The notes: generated from the sequence alone by a model not told the origin. Positions 6,194-15,187 are shown, counted from the first letter of the stretch. The stretch is 43,393 nucleotides of DNA from Aestuariivirga sp. (GCA_030680855.1 JAUXUN010000006.1:1-43393); one strand, 5' to 3'. Numbers and translations: made by a program.

Positions 6194-6679
6194 ATGCCGC
6201 AGCTTGATATGTCCACTTGGCCGCCACAGCTTTTCTGGCTCGCCGTCACCTTTCTGGCGCTCTATTACGTCATCTCGCGCGTGGCCATCCCGCGCACGGG
6301 CGGCGTGATAGCGCTGCGCAAGTCAACCATTGACGGCGACCTGGCAAAAGCCAAAAACCTCAAGGACGAAACCGAAAACGCGGTGCGCTCCTATGAGGCT
6401 GCCCTGGCTGATGCGAAGGCAAAGGCCCAGGCCATCGCCCTGGAAAACCGCAACAAGCTCAATGCCGAAATCGAGGCCGAGCGGGCCAAGCTTGATGCGG
6501 CACTTGGCGCCAAGATCGCCACGGCTGAAAAGAAAGTTGCCGCCTCGCGCGACAAGGCACTGGAAGATATTTCCGCCATGGCGGCTGATATCGCAAGCGA
6601 CATTGTCCAGCAATTGACCGGCAGCAAGATCACCAAAGCCGCGGCCACCGCCGCCGTTTCCAAGTCCCTGGGCAAATAG
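6194..6679 (+). CDS. atpF2: F0F1 ATP synthase subunit b'
   Basis: 161 residues: one N-terminal membrane helix (about residues 8-28, LFWLAVTFLALYYVISRVAIP), then a long charged, Ala-rich coiled coil. It forms the peripheral stalk with subunit b. Alphaproteobacteria carry two diverged b genes, and the PxLxxLIxR-like motif around VAIPRTGGVIALRK marks this one as b'. The gene is 69 bp after atpE and 9 bp before the second b gene. Confidence 0.93.
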   Translation: MPQLDMSTWPPQLFWLAVTFLALYYVISRVAIPRTGGVIALRKSTIDGDLAKAKNLKDETENAVRSYEAALADAKAKAQAIALENRNKLNAEIEAERAKLDAALGAKIATAEKKVAASRDKALEDISAMAADIASDIVQQLTGSKITKAAATAAVSKSLGK

Positions 6680-6688
6680 GAGCAAGAC

Positions 6689-7174
6689 ATGCTGCGTGAT
6701 CCTGCAACCTGGGTTGCCGTTTCCTTCATCCTCTTCATAGCGCTTGGCATCTATCTCAAAGTGCCGGCGATGCTTGCGAAGATGCTGGACGAGCGGGCCG
6801 ACAAGATCAGCAAGGAACTGGCGGAAGCGCGGAAACTGCGCGAGGAAGCCCAGGCGCTTTTGGCGGAATACCAGAAGAAGCGCACCGAGGCGGAAAAGGA
6901 CGCGGCCAACATCGTGGCCCAGGCCAAGGTCGAAGCAGAATCCTACGGCGTAGAAACCCGCAAGAAGCTGGCAGAAACCATCGAGCGCCGCACCAAGCAG
7001 GCGGCCCAGAAAATCGCGCAAGCCGAAGCCGCCGCCATTAAGGAAGTGCGCAGCACGGCCACCGAAGCCGCCATCGCCGCCGCCTCCAGGCTGGTCGGCG
7101 AAGCGGCCCAGGGGGCTGCGGGCGCCAAGCTGATCGACGAGTCGATCGCCGCGGTGAAGAGCCGGCTGAATTAA
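6689..7174 (+). CDS. atpF: F0F1 ATP synthase subunit b
   Basis: 161 residues. Start MLRDPATWVAVSFILFIALG gives a single membrane helix; the rest is a Lys/Glu/Ala coiled coil ending in SIAAVKSRLN. It is the second peripheral stalk subunit and closes the operon. The F1 genes are not in this window, which fits the split F0/F1 arrangement of alphaproteobacteria. A gagc/aggagc box precedes the ATG. A terminator follows 20 bp downstream. Confidence 0.95.
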   Translation: MLRDPATWVAVSFILFIALGIYLKVPAMLAKMLDERADKISKELAEARKLREEAQALLAEYQKKRTEAEKDAANIVAQAKVEAESYGVETRKKLAETIERRTKQAAQKIAQAEAAAIKEVRSTATEAAIAAASRLVGEAAQGAAGAKLIDESIAAVKSRLN

Positions 7175-7194
7175 ACAATTTCACAAGACGAATT

Positions 7195-7223
7195 AAAACT
7201 CCGGCCTTCGCGCCGAAGTTTTT
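7195..7223 (+). terminator. Rho-independent terminator after atpF
   Basis: AAAACT (7195-7200) and CGGC (7202-7205) pair with GCCG (7212-7215) and AGTTTT (7217-7222), with one internal mismatch, a short loop and a T-run at 7219-7223. The A and T tracts would make it work in both directions. Confidence 0.7.
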
Positions 7224-7248
7224 GATTAAAGCACTTGTGGTCAAGAGA

Positions 7249-7379
7249 CCCTCATCCGGCCTGTCGGCCACCTTCTCCCATTCGCAAGCGAACGGGAGAA
7301 GGCGATAATCTCTAAGGGTTTTGCCTTCTCCCGTGGCTCTTGGGCCATGGGAGAAGGTGGCCGACAGGCCGGATGAGGG
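7249..7379. repeat. Long palindromic repeat, copy 2 (33-bp perfect arms)
   Basis: Positions 7249-7281 are the exact reverse complement of 7347-7379, beginning ccctcatccggcctgtcgg. Inside is a second pair of arms from gggagaagg/ccttctccc. It is the most regular of the three copies and lies between convergent transcripts. Confidence 0.85.
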
Positions 7380-7420
7380 CTCTTCGATGCAGGATTCAAT
7401 AAGTGACGATCATGCTCCTG

Positions 7421-7583
7421 CTACAGATTTTCTCTTCCATCCTTAACCACAACCACCGGCTTGCCATACTTTGTAACGGTCTGCGGTCCTTCGGTTTGAG
7501 CCCTGCGAATTACTTCTTCGAGATTGGCTCTCGCCTCTCCCATCGACCAGACATTTCCACTCTTGTTCTCCACTCTTGTTCAT
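7421..7583 (-). pseudogene. Broken Phd/YefM-type antitoxin gene
   Basis: On the minus strand, NVWSMGEARANLEEVIRRAQ followed by TEGPQTVTKYGKPVVVVKDG is a clear Phd/YefM antitoxin N-terminal domain. The original start is probably the ATG at 7583 (MNKSG, after a ggag box), but a 13-bp tandem duplication (7556-7568 and 7569-7581) shifts the frame straight after MNKSG. Deleting one copy gives MNKSGNVWSMGEAR in one frame. A GTG could restart translation, but the product would still end at 49 residues, after KDGRENL, without the usual toxin-binding tail. No toxin gene is adjacent. A TATAAT lies at 7615-7610 on the same strand. Confidence 0.8.
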
Positions 7584-7632
7584 CTGCATCTCCAAACTTA
7601 GAGGGTCAGATTATAGCATTGTACAAAAAAAT

Positions 7633-10533
7633 CTACTCCGCCGCTTCCATGTAATTCGCCATGGGCGGGCAGGTGCAAACGAGATTGCGGTCGCCGTAGA
7701 CGTTGTCGACGCGGGCGACGGGCGGCCAATACTTGTCATTGGCATAGCCCTTTAGAGGGAAGAAGGCCTTTTCCTTGGAATAGGGATGCTTCCAGTCGCC
7801 GAGCAGCAGCCGATGCGTGTGGGGGGCGTTTTTCAGCACATTGTCGAGCCTGTCGGCCCTGCCCTCCTCCACTTCGGCGATTTCCTTGCGGATTTCGATC
7901 ATGGCATCGCAGAAACGGTCAAGCTCGCGCTTGCATTCGGATTCGGTGGGCTCGATCATCAGGGTATCAACGACGGGGAAGGACATGGTGGGGGCGTGGA
8001 AGCCATAGTCCACCAGGCGTTTGGCGACATCTTCAACGCCGAGGCCGGTGCGTTCCTTCAGCCAGCGGAGGTCAATGATGCATTCATGGGCGACAAAGCC
8101 GCCCGGCCCCGTGTAGAGCACCGGGAAATGGGGATTGAGGCGCCTGGCCATGTAGTTGGCGTTGAGGATCGCAACAATGGTGGCCTTGCGAAGGCCCTCG
8201 CCGCCCATCATGGCGATGTAGGTCCAGGAAATGGGCAGGATCGAGGCCGAGCCCCAGGGGGCGGCCGAGACGGCACCCTGAGACTGATCGCGGCCCGCGG
8301 CGGGGTTCACGCCATCCACCACGCTATGGCCCGGCAGGAAGGGAGCCAGATGGGCCTTCACGCCGATGGGCCCCATGCCCGGGCCGCCGCCGCCATGGGG
8401 AATGCAGAAGGTCTTGTGCAGGTTCATGTGACAGACATCGGCGCCGAGTTCGGCGGGGCGGACCACGCCCACCTGGGCGTTGAGATTGGCGCCGTCGAGA
8501 TAGACCTGGCCGCCATGGGCATGGATGACCCCGCAAATATCCTTGATTGCGGTTTCAAACACACCGTGAGTTGAGGGATAGGTGATCATGAGAGCGGCGA
8601 GATCGCTTTTGTGTTCTTCCGCCTTGGCCTTGAGGTCGGCCACGTCAACATTGCCCTGCTCATCGCAGGCGACAACAACAACCTTGAATCCCGCCATCAC
8701 CGATGAGGCCGGATTGGTGCCGTGGGCGGAGATGGGAATGAGGCAAATGTCACGATGGGTTTCACTACGCGAAGCATGGTAGCCGCGGATAGCCAGCAGG
8801 CCCGCATACTCGCCCTGGCTGCCGGCGTTGGGCTGCAATGACACCGCGTCAAAGCCGGTGATTTCCGCGAGCATCGCTTCAAGCTCTTCAAAAAGCTGCT
8901 GATAGCCTTGCGTCTGTTCAAGCGGCGCGAAGGGATGGAGCAGCGAGAAATTCCGCCAGGTCACCGGAATCATTTCGGTGGTGGCGTTGAGTTTCATGGT
9001 GCAGGAGCCAAGCGCAATCATCGCTTGATCCAATGCTACATCTTTTGCCTGCAAGTGGCGGAGATACCTCAACATTTCGGTTTCGGAATGATACATCTCG
9101 AAGACCGGATGGGTGAGGTAACTCGAGGTGCGCTGCAAGGATTTTGGAATGGTTTCCTTCGTGTCCTTGTCAAGCGCGTCGATATCGGCGCGCTCTGCCG
9201 CGTCGGTTTTGAAGACGCTGAGGAGGCGCTTCAATTCCTCGCGGCGCGTTGACTGGTCAAAGCTGATGCCGAGATGATCGGCATCGACATAGCGAAGGTT
9301 GATGCGCTTTTCCTTGGCGCGGGCAAACAGAGCATAGGCGCGGCCGGGGGCATGAATGGTCACCGTATCGAAGAAGGATTTGGTGGTGACTTCATAACCA
9401 AAGGAGGTCATGGCACTTGCAAAAATTTCGGCAAAGCGATGGGTGCGTTCTGCGGTTTTGCGGATGCCTTCCGGGCCGTTGTAGACGGCGAACATGGAGG
9501 CAATGATGGAGAGCAGCACCTGTGCGGTGCAAATATTGCTGGTGGCCTTCTCGCGCCTGATATGCTGCTCGCGGGTTTGCATGGCCATGCGCAGCGCCCG
9601 GTGGCCTTCGGCGTCAATGGACACGCCGATGATGCGGCCCGGCATGGCGCGCTTGAATTCATCGCGGGTGGCGAAGAAGGCGGCATGGGGCCCGCCATAG
9701 CCCATGGGAACGCCGAAGCGCTGGGCCGAGCCCACGGCAATGTCGGCGCCCAATTCGCCGGGCGAGGTGAGGAGCGCCAAGGCCAACAGGTCGGTTGCCA
9801 TGATCGCCATGGCGCCGGCGCCGTGGAGCTTGTCAATAAGCGCGCGGTAATCTCTGATTTCCCCGGAGGAGCCGGGATAGGAGAGAAGTGCGGCAAACAC
9901 GGTTTCCGGCTTCAGATCCTTGGCAGGATCGCCAATCACAATTTCATAGCCAAAGGCCCGGGCCCGCGTCTGGATAACGCCGATGGTTTGCGGATGGGTG
10001 TCGCGGTCAACGAAGAAGATGTTCGCCGTTGTCTTCACCAGGCGCTTGGCCATGGCCATGGCTTCGGCGGCGGCGGTGGCTTCATCGAGCAGCGAGGCAT
10101 TAGCGAGTTCAAGGCCGGTGAGATCGACAATCACCTGTTGGAAATTGAGAAGCGCCTCGAGGCGGCCCTGGCTCACTTCGGCCTGGTAGGGCGTATAGGC
10201 GGTGTACCAGCCGGGATTTTCCAGCACGTTGCGCAGGATGACCTTTGGCGTGACGGTGCCGTAGTAGCCCATGCCGATCATCGAGGTGAAAACCTCGTTA
10301 CGGTCGGCCATGCTGCGCAAATAGGAGAGCGCAGTGCGTTCGGCCCTGGCCATTGGCAAATCTAGGGGCTTGGCCATGCGGATTTCCTTCGGCACTACCT
10401 TGGCAATGAAATCCTCAAGCGACTTGGCGCCAACTTCACGCAGCATGTCGGTGGTTTCAGTCTCGCTCGGGCCGATATGGCGGCGGATGAAATTGGCGCC
10501 GGGTTCGAGATCGGCAAGGCTGGCACGGGACAT
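7633..10533 (-). CDS. gcvP: Glycine dehydrogenase (aminomethyl-transferring), P protein
   Basis: 966 residues from the ATG at 10533, preceded by gaggag; a TTG one codon earlier is less likely. This is the fused single-chain form in which N- and C-terminal halves are both PLP-enzyme folds. The PLP lysine is in [17 protein letters not shown], the Gly-rich loop of the C-terminal half. The N terminus has [10 protein letters not shown] and MIGMGYYGT, both typical. P protein decarboxylates glycine and passes the aminomethyl group to lipoyl-GcvH. It is the last gene of gcvT-gcvH-gcvP, 11 bp after gcvH, and should share the riboswitch control upstream of gcvT. Confidence 0.97.
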   Translation of the reverse strand: MSRASLADLEPGANFIRRHIGPSETETTDMLREVGAKSLEDFIAKVVPKEIRMAKPLDLPMARAERTALSYLRSMADRNEVFTSMIGMGYYGTVTPKVILRNVLENPGWYTAYTPYQAEVSQGRLEALLNFQQVIVDLTGLELANASLLDEATAAAEAMAMAKRLVKTTANIFFVDRDTHPQTIGVIQTRARAFGYEIVIGDPAKDLKPETVFAALLSYPGSSGEIRDYRALIDKLHGAGAMAIMATDLLALALLTSPGELGADIAVGSAQRFGVPMGYGGPHAAFFATRDEFKRAMPGRIIGVSIDAEGHRALRMAMQTREQHIRREKATSNICTAQVLLSIIASMFAVYNGPEGIRKTAERTHRFAEIFASAMTSFGYEVTTKSFFDTVTIHAPGRAYALFARAKEKRINLRYVDADHLGISFDQSTRREELKRLLSVFKTDAAERADIDALDKDTKETIPKSLQRTSSYLTHPVFEMYHSETEMLRYLRHLQAKDVALDQAMIALGSCTMKLNATTEMIPVTWRNFSLLHPFAPLEQTQGYQQLFEELEAMLAEITGFDAVSLQPNAGSQGEYAGLLAIRGYHASRSETHRDICLIPISAHGTNPASSVMAGFKVVVVACDEQGNVDVADLKAKAEEHKSDLAALMITYPSTHGVFETAIKDICGVIHAHGGQVYLDGANLNAQVGVVRPAELGADVCHMNLHKTFCIPHGGGGPGMGPIGVKAHLAPFLPGHSVVDGVNPAAGRDQSQGAVSAAPWGSASILPISWTYIAMMGGEGLRKATIVAILNANYMARRLNPHFPVLYTGPGGFVAHECIIDLRWLKERTGLGVEDVAKRLVDYGFHAPTMSFPVVDTLMIEPTESECKRELDRFCDAMIEIRKEIAEVEEGRADRLDNVLKNAPHTHRLLLGDWKHPYSKEKAFFPLKGYANDKYWPPVARVDNVYGDRNLVCTCPPMANYMEAAE

Positions 10534-10544
10534 CAATCAGCTCC

Positions 10545-10916
10545 TCAGAGACTTGCAACAAATTTGTCGTAGGCGGCCTTGTCCATCAGCTCGCTGAACT
10601 CGGCTGGATTGGAGATTTTCACTTTCATGAACCAGCCATCGCCTTCGGCGCCGCGGTTGACGAGAGCCGGATCGGCCTCGAGTTCCTTGTTCACCTCAAC
10701 GACTTCGCCGGTGACCGGGGCGTAGACTTCGCTGGCGGCTTTGACGCTTTCAACGACAGCGGCGTCACCGCCCTTGGCAACCTTCTTGCCGACGGCCGGT
10801 AATTCGACAAACACCACGTCGCCCAATTGCTCCTGGGCGTGATTGGTGATGCCAATGGTGGCGATATCGCCGGCAAGGCTAACCCACTCATGGTCTTTCG
10901 AAAACTTGACGGACAT
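10545..10916 (-). CDS. gcvH: Glycine cleavage system H protein (lipoyl carrier)
   Basis: 123 residues, standard length. The lipoylated lysine is Lys59 in VVESVKAASEVYAP. HEWV near the N terminus and EGDGWFMKVK near the C terminus are conserved H-protein blocks. It shuttles the aminomethyl group from GcvP to GcvT and the reduced lipoyl arm to dihydrolipoamide dehydrogenase, which is not encoded here. It lies 11 bp after gcvT. Confidence 0.97.
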   Translation of the reverse strand: MSVKFSKDHEWVSLAGDIATIGITNHAQEQLGDVVFVELPAVGKKVAKGGDAAVVESVKAASEVYAPVTGEVVEVNKELEADPALVNRGAEGDGWFMKVKISNPAEFSELMDKAAYDKFVASL

Positions 10917-10927
10917 AGATGATCTCC

Positions 10928-12055
10928 TCAGCGTTCATAATTATGGGGGACGAAGGGCAGTGTGATGATCTGGGCGGGCATGGGCTTGTCTCGGATGATA
11001 AGTTGGATGGCCGTGCCCGGTTTGGCGAATGATGTTTCGACATAGCCCATGGCGACGGGGCAATTGGCGGTGGGACCGAAGCCGCCGGAGGTGATGACGC
11101 CGATCTGGCGGCCAGCAGTGTCAGTGACGACAGTTCCTTCACGCGCCGGGGCGCGGCCTTCGGGCTTGATGCCGACACGTTTGCGCTTCGCACCGGATGC
11201 GATTTCTTTCTGCACGCGGGCAGCGCCGATAAAGCCGCCTTCGGTTCGGCGGCGTTTCTGGATTGACCAGAGAAGATCGGCTTCAACGGGGCTGGTGGTT
11301 TCATCAATGTCGTGGCCGTAAAGGCAAAGGCCCGCTTCAAGACGCAACGAGTCGCGCGCGCCGAGGCCAACGGATTTCACATCCGGATTGGCCAGCAACA
11401 GTTGCCAGAGCCGCACCGCGTCCTTGTCAGAGATTGAAATTTCAAAGCCGTCCTCGCCCGTATAGCCGGAGCGCGAGACGTGGGCCTGAATGCCGTCAAT
11501 GGAAACAGCTGCGTAATGCATGAAGGGGGTATCGCGCACGGCGGGAGCGAGTTTCGCAAGTGCGGCCTCGGCCTTTGGCCCCTGCAGGGCGACGAGCGCC
11601 ATATCGGCGCCGCGCTGGAGCTTCACATTCGCGGGTAAGTTTTTTTCAATATGGGCAAAGTCGTCGTCCTTGCGCGCGGCATTGCAGACGAGATAGAGCC
11701 AGCCTTCGTAACCCGCATAGGCGGAACGAGTGACCATCAGATCATCGAGAATGCCGCCTTCGGGATTGAGGAATTGCGAATAGCGGATTTGATGGGGCTT
11801 GAGGCTGGCGATGTCGGCGGGAACCAGCTTTTCCATGGCGGCGGCGGTTGAGGCGTGGTCTGGCCCCACCAGAAAAGCCTGCCCCATGTGGGAGACATCG
11901 AAAAGGCCCGCGCTGGATCTGGTCCAGTTATGTTCGGTGAGAATGCCTGCAGGATATTGCACGGGCATTTCATAGCCGGCGAAGGGCACAAGCTTGGCGC
12001 CAAGAGCGGCATGCTCATCGTAAAGAATAGTGCGCTTGAGGGCGGTTTCGGTCAT
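10928..12055 (-). CDS. gcvT: Aminomethyltransferase, glycine cleavage T protein
   Basis: 375 residues from the ATG at 12055 (MTETALKRTILYDEH), with caggag 6 bases upstream. The frame stays open for 32 more codons, but that stretch is the riboswitch leader. Conserved blocks: FAGYEMPVQYP, LFDVSHMGQ, SRSGYTGEDGFEI and LGARDSLRLEAGLCLYG, the folate- and aminomethyl-binding parts of the family. It moves the one-carbon unit to tetrahydrofolate and releases ammonia. First gene of the operon. Confidence 0.96.
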   Translation of the reverse strand: MTETALKRTILYDEHAALGAKLVPFAGYEMPVQYPAGILTEHNWTRSSAGLFDVSHMGQAFLVGPDHASTAAAMEKLVPADIASLKPHQIRYSQFLNPEGGILDDLMVTRSAYAGYEGWLYLVCNAARKDDDFAHIEKNLPANVKLQRGADMALVALQGPKAEAALAKLAPAVRDTPFMHYAAVSIDGIQAHVSRSGYTGEDGFEISISDKDAVRLWQLLLANPDVKSVGLGARDSLRLEAGLCLYGHDIDETTSPVEADLLWSIQKRRRTEGGFIGAARVQKEIASGAKRKRVGIKPEGRAPAREGTVVTDTAGRQIGVITSGGFGPTANCPVAMGYVETSFAKPGTAIQLIIRDKPMPAQIITLPFVPHNYER

Positions 12056-12104
12056 CGGAACTCCTGACAATTGACGACAGGCCCAACGCTGACTTGCGCA
12101 TGGC

Positions 12105-12300
12105 CTGCCCCCTCTGTCAGAGAACCTGAGAGTTTTCATCCAAACCGTCACTCCGACACGGCCAGACTTGCTCCTACGGTGAGGGGTGTTGCTCCCCTGC
12201 TCTCCAGAGTTCCAAAACGCGGCGGTCCTTTTGCCTGAGAGTTTCCGGGGCGGTTGCTCCTTCGGCGCCGGGGTTTCCCCCGGTCTCTCCCGCTTGGCGC
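12105..12300 (-). promoter_or_regulatory. Tandem glycine riboswitch upstream of gcvT
   Basis: Read on the minus strand, two similar aptamers follow each other. The first begins gcgggagag and includes ctctcaggcaaaaggaccg, a glycine-aptamer signature. The linker carries aactctggagagc. The second repeats the pattern with ggagcaac, aactctcaggttctctgacagag. The element covers most of the leader between the promoter at 12320-12347 and the start of gcvT. In this class glycine binding turns the gcv operon on. No clear intrinsic terminator is seen, so control may be at translation. Confidence 0.92.
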
Positions 12301-12319
12301 TTTACGCGAACTGTGCGGC

Positions 12320-12347
12320 ACACTAGGCCGCCATGGCATTAAGTCAA
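12320..12347 (-). promoter_or_regulatory. Promoter of the gcvTHP operon
   Basis: Minus strand TTGACT (12347-12342), a 16-bp spacer and TAGTGT (12325-12320). A transcript would begin about 12 bases before the first glycine aptamer. The -35 overlaps the stop codon of the membrane protein gene. Confidence 0.6.
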
Positions 12348-12757
12348 GACTGGGCTGTTTCCCGATACGCCAAGGCAATCAGGGGGGAAACAACGGCGAA
12401 TTGAAGAATAGTGAAACCGGTCTCAAGAATCATGAAACTGGACACCGAGGTCATGTTGTATTTCGCCGCCACGGGAAGCACCAAAAAGGACCAGGCAAGG
12501 GTTCCGAAGATCAAACCGAATCTAAGGGCGCTAGAAAGCCATTGGCCTTTTGCGGTGCTAAAAAGTCGGGGATAGATCCATGCGAAGATAAGTCCCTGAA
12601 TAACCATGGAACCGAGGCCCATGGGAACGACGACGTCCTCCCGATATATCGCCAACTGGCGGTAATTTTCGGCAAAAGTGCTCAGATGCCAGAAAAACCC
12701 CAAGGGAAAGGTTGGAAGCACATAAGTGGCAACGGCCAGCCAGAATCTCCTATTCAT
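12344..12757 (-). CDS. Small four-helix membrane protein, unknown
   Basis: 137 residues from the ATG at 12757 (MNRRFWLAVATYVLPTFPLG), chosen because ggaggag lies just upstream. Four hydrophobic segments are seen (about residues 5-25, 45-65, 75-98 and 108-130). I do not recognise a named family with certainty. It is transcribed divergently from an HxlR regulator, and the space between contains twin palindromes, so it is the likely target of that regulator. Confidence 0.75.
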   Translation of the reverse strand: MNRRFWLAVATYVLPTFPLGFFWHLSTFAENYRQLAIYREDVVVPMGLGSMVIQGLIFAWIYPRLFSTAKGQWLSSALRFGLIFGTLAWSFLVLPVAAKYNMTSVSSFMILETGFTILQFAVVSPLIALAYRETAQS

Positions 12758-12777
12758 CCCGATCTCCTCCAATTCAC

Positions 12778-12820
12778 TTGCATTTTGCAATCATCATAGC
12801 AATTCAATTGCATTTTGCAA
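12778..12820. promoter_or_regulatory. Twin 13-bp operators in the HxlR divergent region
   Basis: The palindrome TTGCATTTTGCAA (TTGCA-ttt-TGCAA) occurs at 12778-12790 and, identically, at 12808-12820. Centres are exactly 30 bp apart, close to three helical turns, so two dimers would sit on one face. A related half site, aatgcaa, follows near 12825. This is the expected binding region for the HxlR protein. Confidence 0.75.
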
Positions 12821-12842
12821 GTAACAATGCAAAGATCACGTT

Positions 12843-13256
12843 GTGCCTGCAAATCAGCCAAACAGCCGGTCCGATTGTCCCATAAGTTTTGGGCTGGACC
12901 TCTTCGGCGATAAATGGACCTTGCTCATCCTACGCGACCTGTTGCTTAGGGGGAAAAGCAAGTTCGGGGAGTTCCTTGGCTCAGAAGAAAGGATCGCCTC
13001 CAACATCCTGGCTGACAGGCTCGCGCGGCTTGAAAGCAGCGGACTGATTACCAAAGCTGAGGACGAAAGTGACCGGCGGCAAAGCCTTTATCGCGCCACC
13101 AAAAAGGGAACGGACCTGCTGCCGGTGCTGGTGGAGCTTGCCTATTGGGGCGCAAGCCATGACCCCAAAACCGGGGCACCGAAGGAATTTGTAAAGGCAT
13201 ACCGCTTGGACAGGAGTGGACTGCTCAAGAGGCTTAAAAACGAAATAAAGGCATGA
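12843..13256 (+). CDS. HxlR-family winged-helix transcriptional regulator
   Basis: 137 residues from the GTG at 12843; the exact start is uncertain since no ATG precedes the conserved part. It has the family signature CPISFGLDLFGDKWTLLILRDLL (Cys12 at the start), the ERIASNILADRLARLESSGL recognition region and a C-terminal wing (RRQSLYRATKKG). HxlR proteins bind as dimers and often control a divergent gene, some through Cys oxidation or aldehyde sensing. Here the partner is the membrane protein gene on the other side of two identical palindromes. Autoregulation is likely. Confidence 0.88.
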   Translation: MPANQPNSRSDCPISFGLDLFGDKWTLLILRDLLLRGKSKFGEFLGSEERIASNILADRLARLESSGLITKAEDESDRRQSLYRATKKGTDLLPVLVELAYWGASHDPKTGAPKEFVKAYRLDRSGLLKRLKNEIKA

Positions 13257-13266
13257 TCCGCAATTC

Positions 13267-13295
13267 TTGACATTCTGCCCCGCCCCTCGCATGTA
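13267..13295 (+). promoter_or_regulatory. Possible promoter of ispH-rnhA
   Basis: TTGACA at 13267-13272 with CATGTA 17 bp further on. The -35 is consensus but the -10 is weak. The start codon at 13302 would be only a few bases from the transcript start, giving a very short leader. Confidence 0.4.
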
Positions 13296-13301
13296 AGCCC
13301 C

Positions 13302-14264
13302 ATGTTGAAGCCAAAGCTCACAGTTCTGCTGGCGGCGCCGCGCGGATTTTGCGCCGGGGTGGTGCGGGCTATTGATATTGTGGAGCGGGCCCTGGCGCTT
13401 TACGGGGCGCCGGTTTATGTGCGCCACGAGATCGTGCACAACAGGTTCGTGGTCGACGACCTCAAGTCCAAGGGCGCCATATTTGTCGATGAACTGGATG
13501 AGATTCCGGCGGGCGACAGGCCGGTGATTTTCTCGGCCCATGGGGTTCCCAAGGCGGTACCGCTTGCGGCCAGCGCGCGCAGGCTTTTCCAGATCGATGC
13601 CACCTGCCCCCTGGTGACCAAGGTTCACATGGAAGCCCAGCGCCACCACACGGACGGACTTGAAATCATATTGATCGGGCACCGGCACCATCCGGAAGTG
13701 ATCGGCACTATGGGGCAACTGCCGGCGGGCGCCATCAGCCTCATCGAAACGGTCGCCGATGCGGAAAAGCTTGCGGTGAAAAATCCGCAGAAGCTGGCTT
13801 ACGTGACCCAGACGACGCTTTCGGTGGATGACACGCGCGACATCATCGTTGCCTTGCAGCGGCGCTTTCCGGGGATTCGGGGACCCGTACGCGAAGACAT
13901 CTGCTATGCCACTACGAACCGGCAGGAAGCGGTGAAATCCATTGCCAGCAGGATTGATCTTCTGCTGGTGGTGGGGGCGCCCAATTCCTCCAACTCAAAG
14001 CGCCTGGTGGAAGTGGGCGAGAACGAAGGCTGCGCGCGGGCCCTGCTGGTGCAGCGCGCCGCTGATCTGGATTGGGCGCAGCTTCAGAACCTGCATACGA
14101 TCGGGATAACCGCTGGCGCTTCGGCACCGGAAATCCTGGTGAATGAAATCATCGAAGCGTTTCGCGCCCATTATGATGTGATGGTTGAGAATGTGGTGTT
14201 GCGGGAGGAAAACGTGTCGTTCAAACTGCCGCGCGAGCTGCGCGCCGCTGCCACCGCCTCATGA
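13302..14264 (+). CDS. ispH: 4-hydroxy-3-methylbut-2-enyl diphosphate reductase
   Basis: 320 residues. The three iron-sulfur cysteines are Cys17 (APRGFCAGV), Cys102 (DATCPLV) and Cys201 ([11 protein letters not shown]). HEIVHN at 42-47 and the PNSSNSKRL segment are the substrate-binding motifs of IspH. It makes isopentenyl and dimethylallyl diphosphate in the last step of the MEP pathway. The frame overlaps rnhA by the ATGA at 14261-14264, so the two are translationally coupled. That pairing of an isoprenoid enzyme with RNase H is a known alphaproteobacterial arrangement without a clear functional link. Confidence 0.96.
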   Translation: MLKPKLTVLLAAPRGFCAGVVRAIDIVERALALYGAPVYVRHEIVHNRFVVDDLKSKGAIFVDELDEIPAGDRPVIFSAHGVPKAVPLAASARRLFQIDATCPLVTKVHMEAQRHHTDGLEIILIGHRHHPEVIGTMGQLPAGAISLIETVADAEKLAVKNPQKLAYVTQTTLSVDDTRDIIVALQRRFPGIRGPVREDICYATTNRQEAVKSIASRIDLLLVVGAPNSSNSKRLVEVGENEGCARALLVQRAADLDWAQLQNLHTIGITAGASAPEILVNEIIEAFRAHYDVMVENVVLREENVSFKLPRELRAAATAS

Positions 14265-14704
14265 CTGCAAACAAGGTCATCGTTCATACGGATGGCGCGT
14301 GTTCGGGAAATCCCGGCCCCGGCGGCTGGGGCGCCATTCTTGCCTTCAACGGCACGCGCAAGGAATTGTCCGGCGGCGAGGCGGAGACCACCAACAACCG
14401 CATGGAACTCATGGGCGCCATCGCGGCGCTTGAATCCCTCAAGCGGCCCTGCAAGGTGGAGATGCATGTGGACTCGGCTTACGTCAAGGATGGGATCACC
14501 AAGTGGATTCACGGCTGGAAGCGCAATGGTTGGAAAACCGCCGACAGGAAGCCGGTGAAGAATGTGGAGCTCTGGCAAAGACTGGATGCAGCCATCGCAA
14601 CGCATGACATCTCATGGCATTGGGTGAAAGGCCATGCGGGCCACAGCGAAAACGAGCGCGCCGATGAACTGGCCCGGGCGGGGATGGCGCCGTTCAAGCG
14701 GTGA
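14261..14704 (+). CDS. rnhA: Ribonuclease HI
   Basis: 147 residues. The four acidic catalytic residues are Asp11 (HTDGAC), Glu49 (NNRMEL), Asp71 (VDSAY) and Asp135 (ERADELA), one place later than in E. coli RNase [11 protein letters not shown] and [10 protein letters not shown] are typical. It cuts the RNA strand of RNA-DNA hybrids. Its start overlaps the ispH stop, and its stop codon is directly adjacent to the stop codon of the convergent peroxiredoxin gene. Confidence 0.96.
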   Translation: MTANKVIVHTDGACSGNPGPGGWGAILAFNGTRKELSGGEAETTNNRMELMGAIAALESLKRPCKVEMHVDSAYVKDGITKWIHGWKRNGWKTADRKPVKNVELWQRLDAAIATHDISWHWVKGHAGHSENERADELARAGMAPFKR

Positions 14705-15187
14705 TTACAACTGCTCCAGGATCGTATCGGCGCCGGAGACGTTGACGCCGGGTTTTTCCTCGAGGTTGATCCGGCGGACCACGCCGTTGTCAACGATCAT
14801 GGAATAACGGCGGGAACGTTCGCCCATGCCGTTATCGGGGAAGAAACGGTTCATGCCGACGGCCTTGGTGAAGGCGCCATTGTCATCAGCCAGCATGATG
14901 ATTTTTCCCTTGGCGCCGGTATGTTCGGCCCAGGCGTCCACCACATGGGCATCATTCACCGTCAGGCAAACCACCGAATCAACGCCCTTGGCCTTGATCG
15001 CCTCGAGATTGGCAAGGAAACCCGGCAGATGGTTCCGGCTGCAGGTCGGCGTGAAGGCTCCCGGCAAGGCAAAGAGCACGACCTTGCGGCCGGCGAAAAT
15101 CACATCGGTTGAAAGCTTCTGCGTGCCATCGGCGGTTTTCGACAAAAACTCCACCTGGGGCAGATGGTCGCCAACGGCAATGGTCAT
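14705..15187 (-). CDS. Peroxiredoxin, Prx5 type
   Basis: 160 residues from the ATG at 15187 (MTIAVGDHLPQVEF), with aggaata upstream; a longer open frame exists but is not homologous. The peroxidatic Cys49 is in PGAFTPTCS, the Prx5 form of the motif, and the DPNGAFTKA-like DDNGAFTKAVGM segment follows. Prx5 enzymes reduce hydroperoxides using glutathione/glutaredoxin or thioredoxin. No resolving cysteine is obvious, which fits the one-Cys glutaredoxin-linked type. Gene order with the DsbD-like protein (37 bp gap, same strand) hints at a redox-related transcript. Confidence 0.92.
   Translation of the reverse strand: MTIAVGDHLPQVEFLSKTADGTQKLSTDVIFAGRKVVLFALPGAFTPTCSRNHLPGFLANLEAIKAKGVDSVVCLTVNDAHVVDAWAEHTGAKGKIIMLADDNGAFTKAVGMNRFFPDNGMGERSRRYSMIVDNGVVRRINLEEKPGVNVSGADTILEQL

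Noticed and set aside
6323-7021. 232-codon minus-strand frame across the atpF genes
   Set aside because: Shadow of two real coiled-coil genes.
7403-7654. 83-codon plus-strand frame after atpF
   Set aside because: It is antisense to the recognisable Phd antitoxin remnant and has no ribosome-binding site.
9274-10365. 363-codon plus-strand frame inside gcvP
   Set aside because: Antisense shadow of gcvP with Gly/His-rich, non-protein-like composition.
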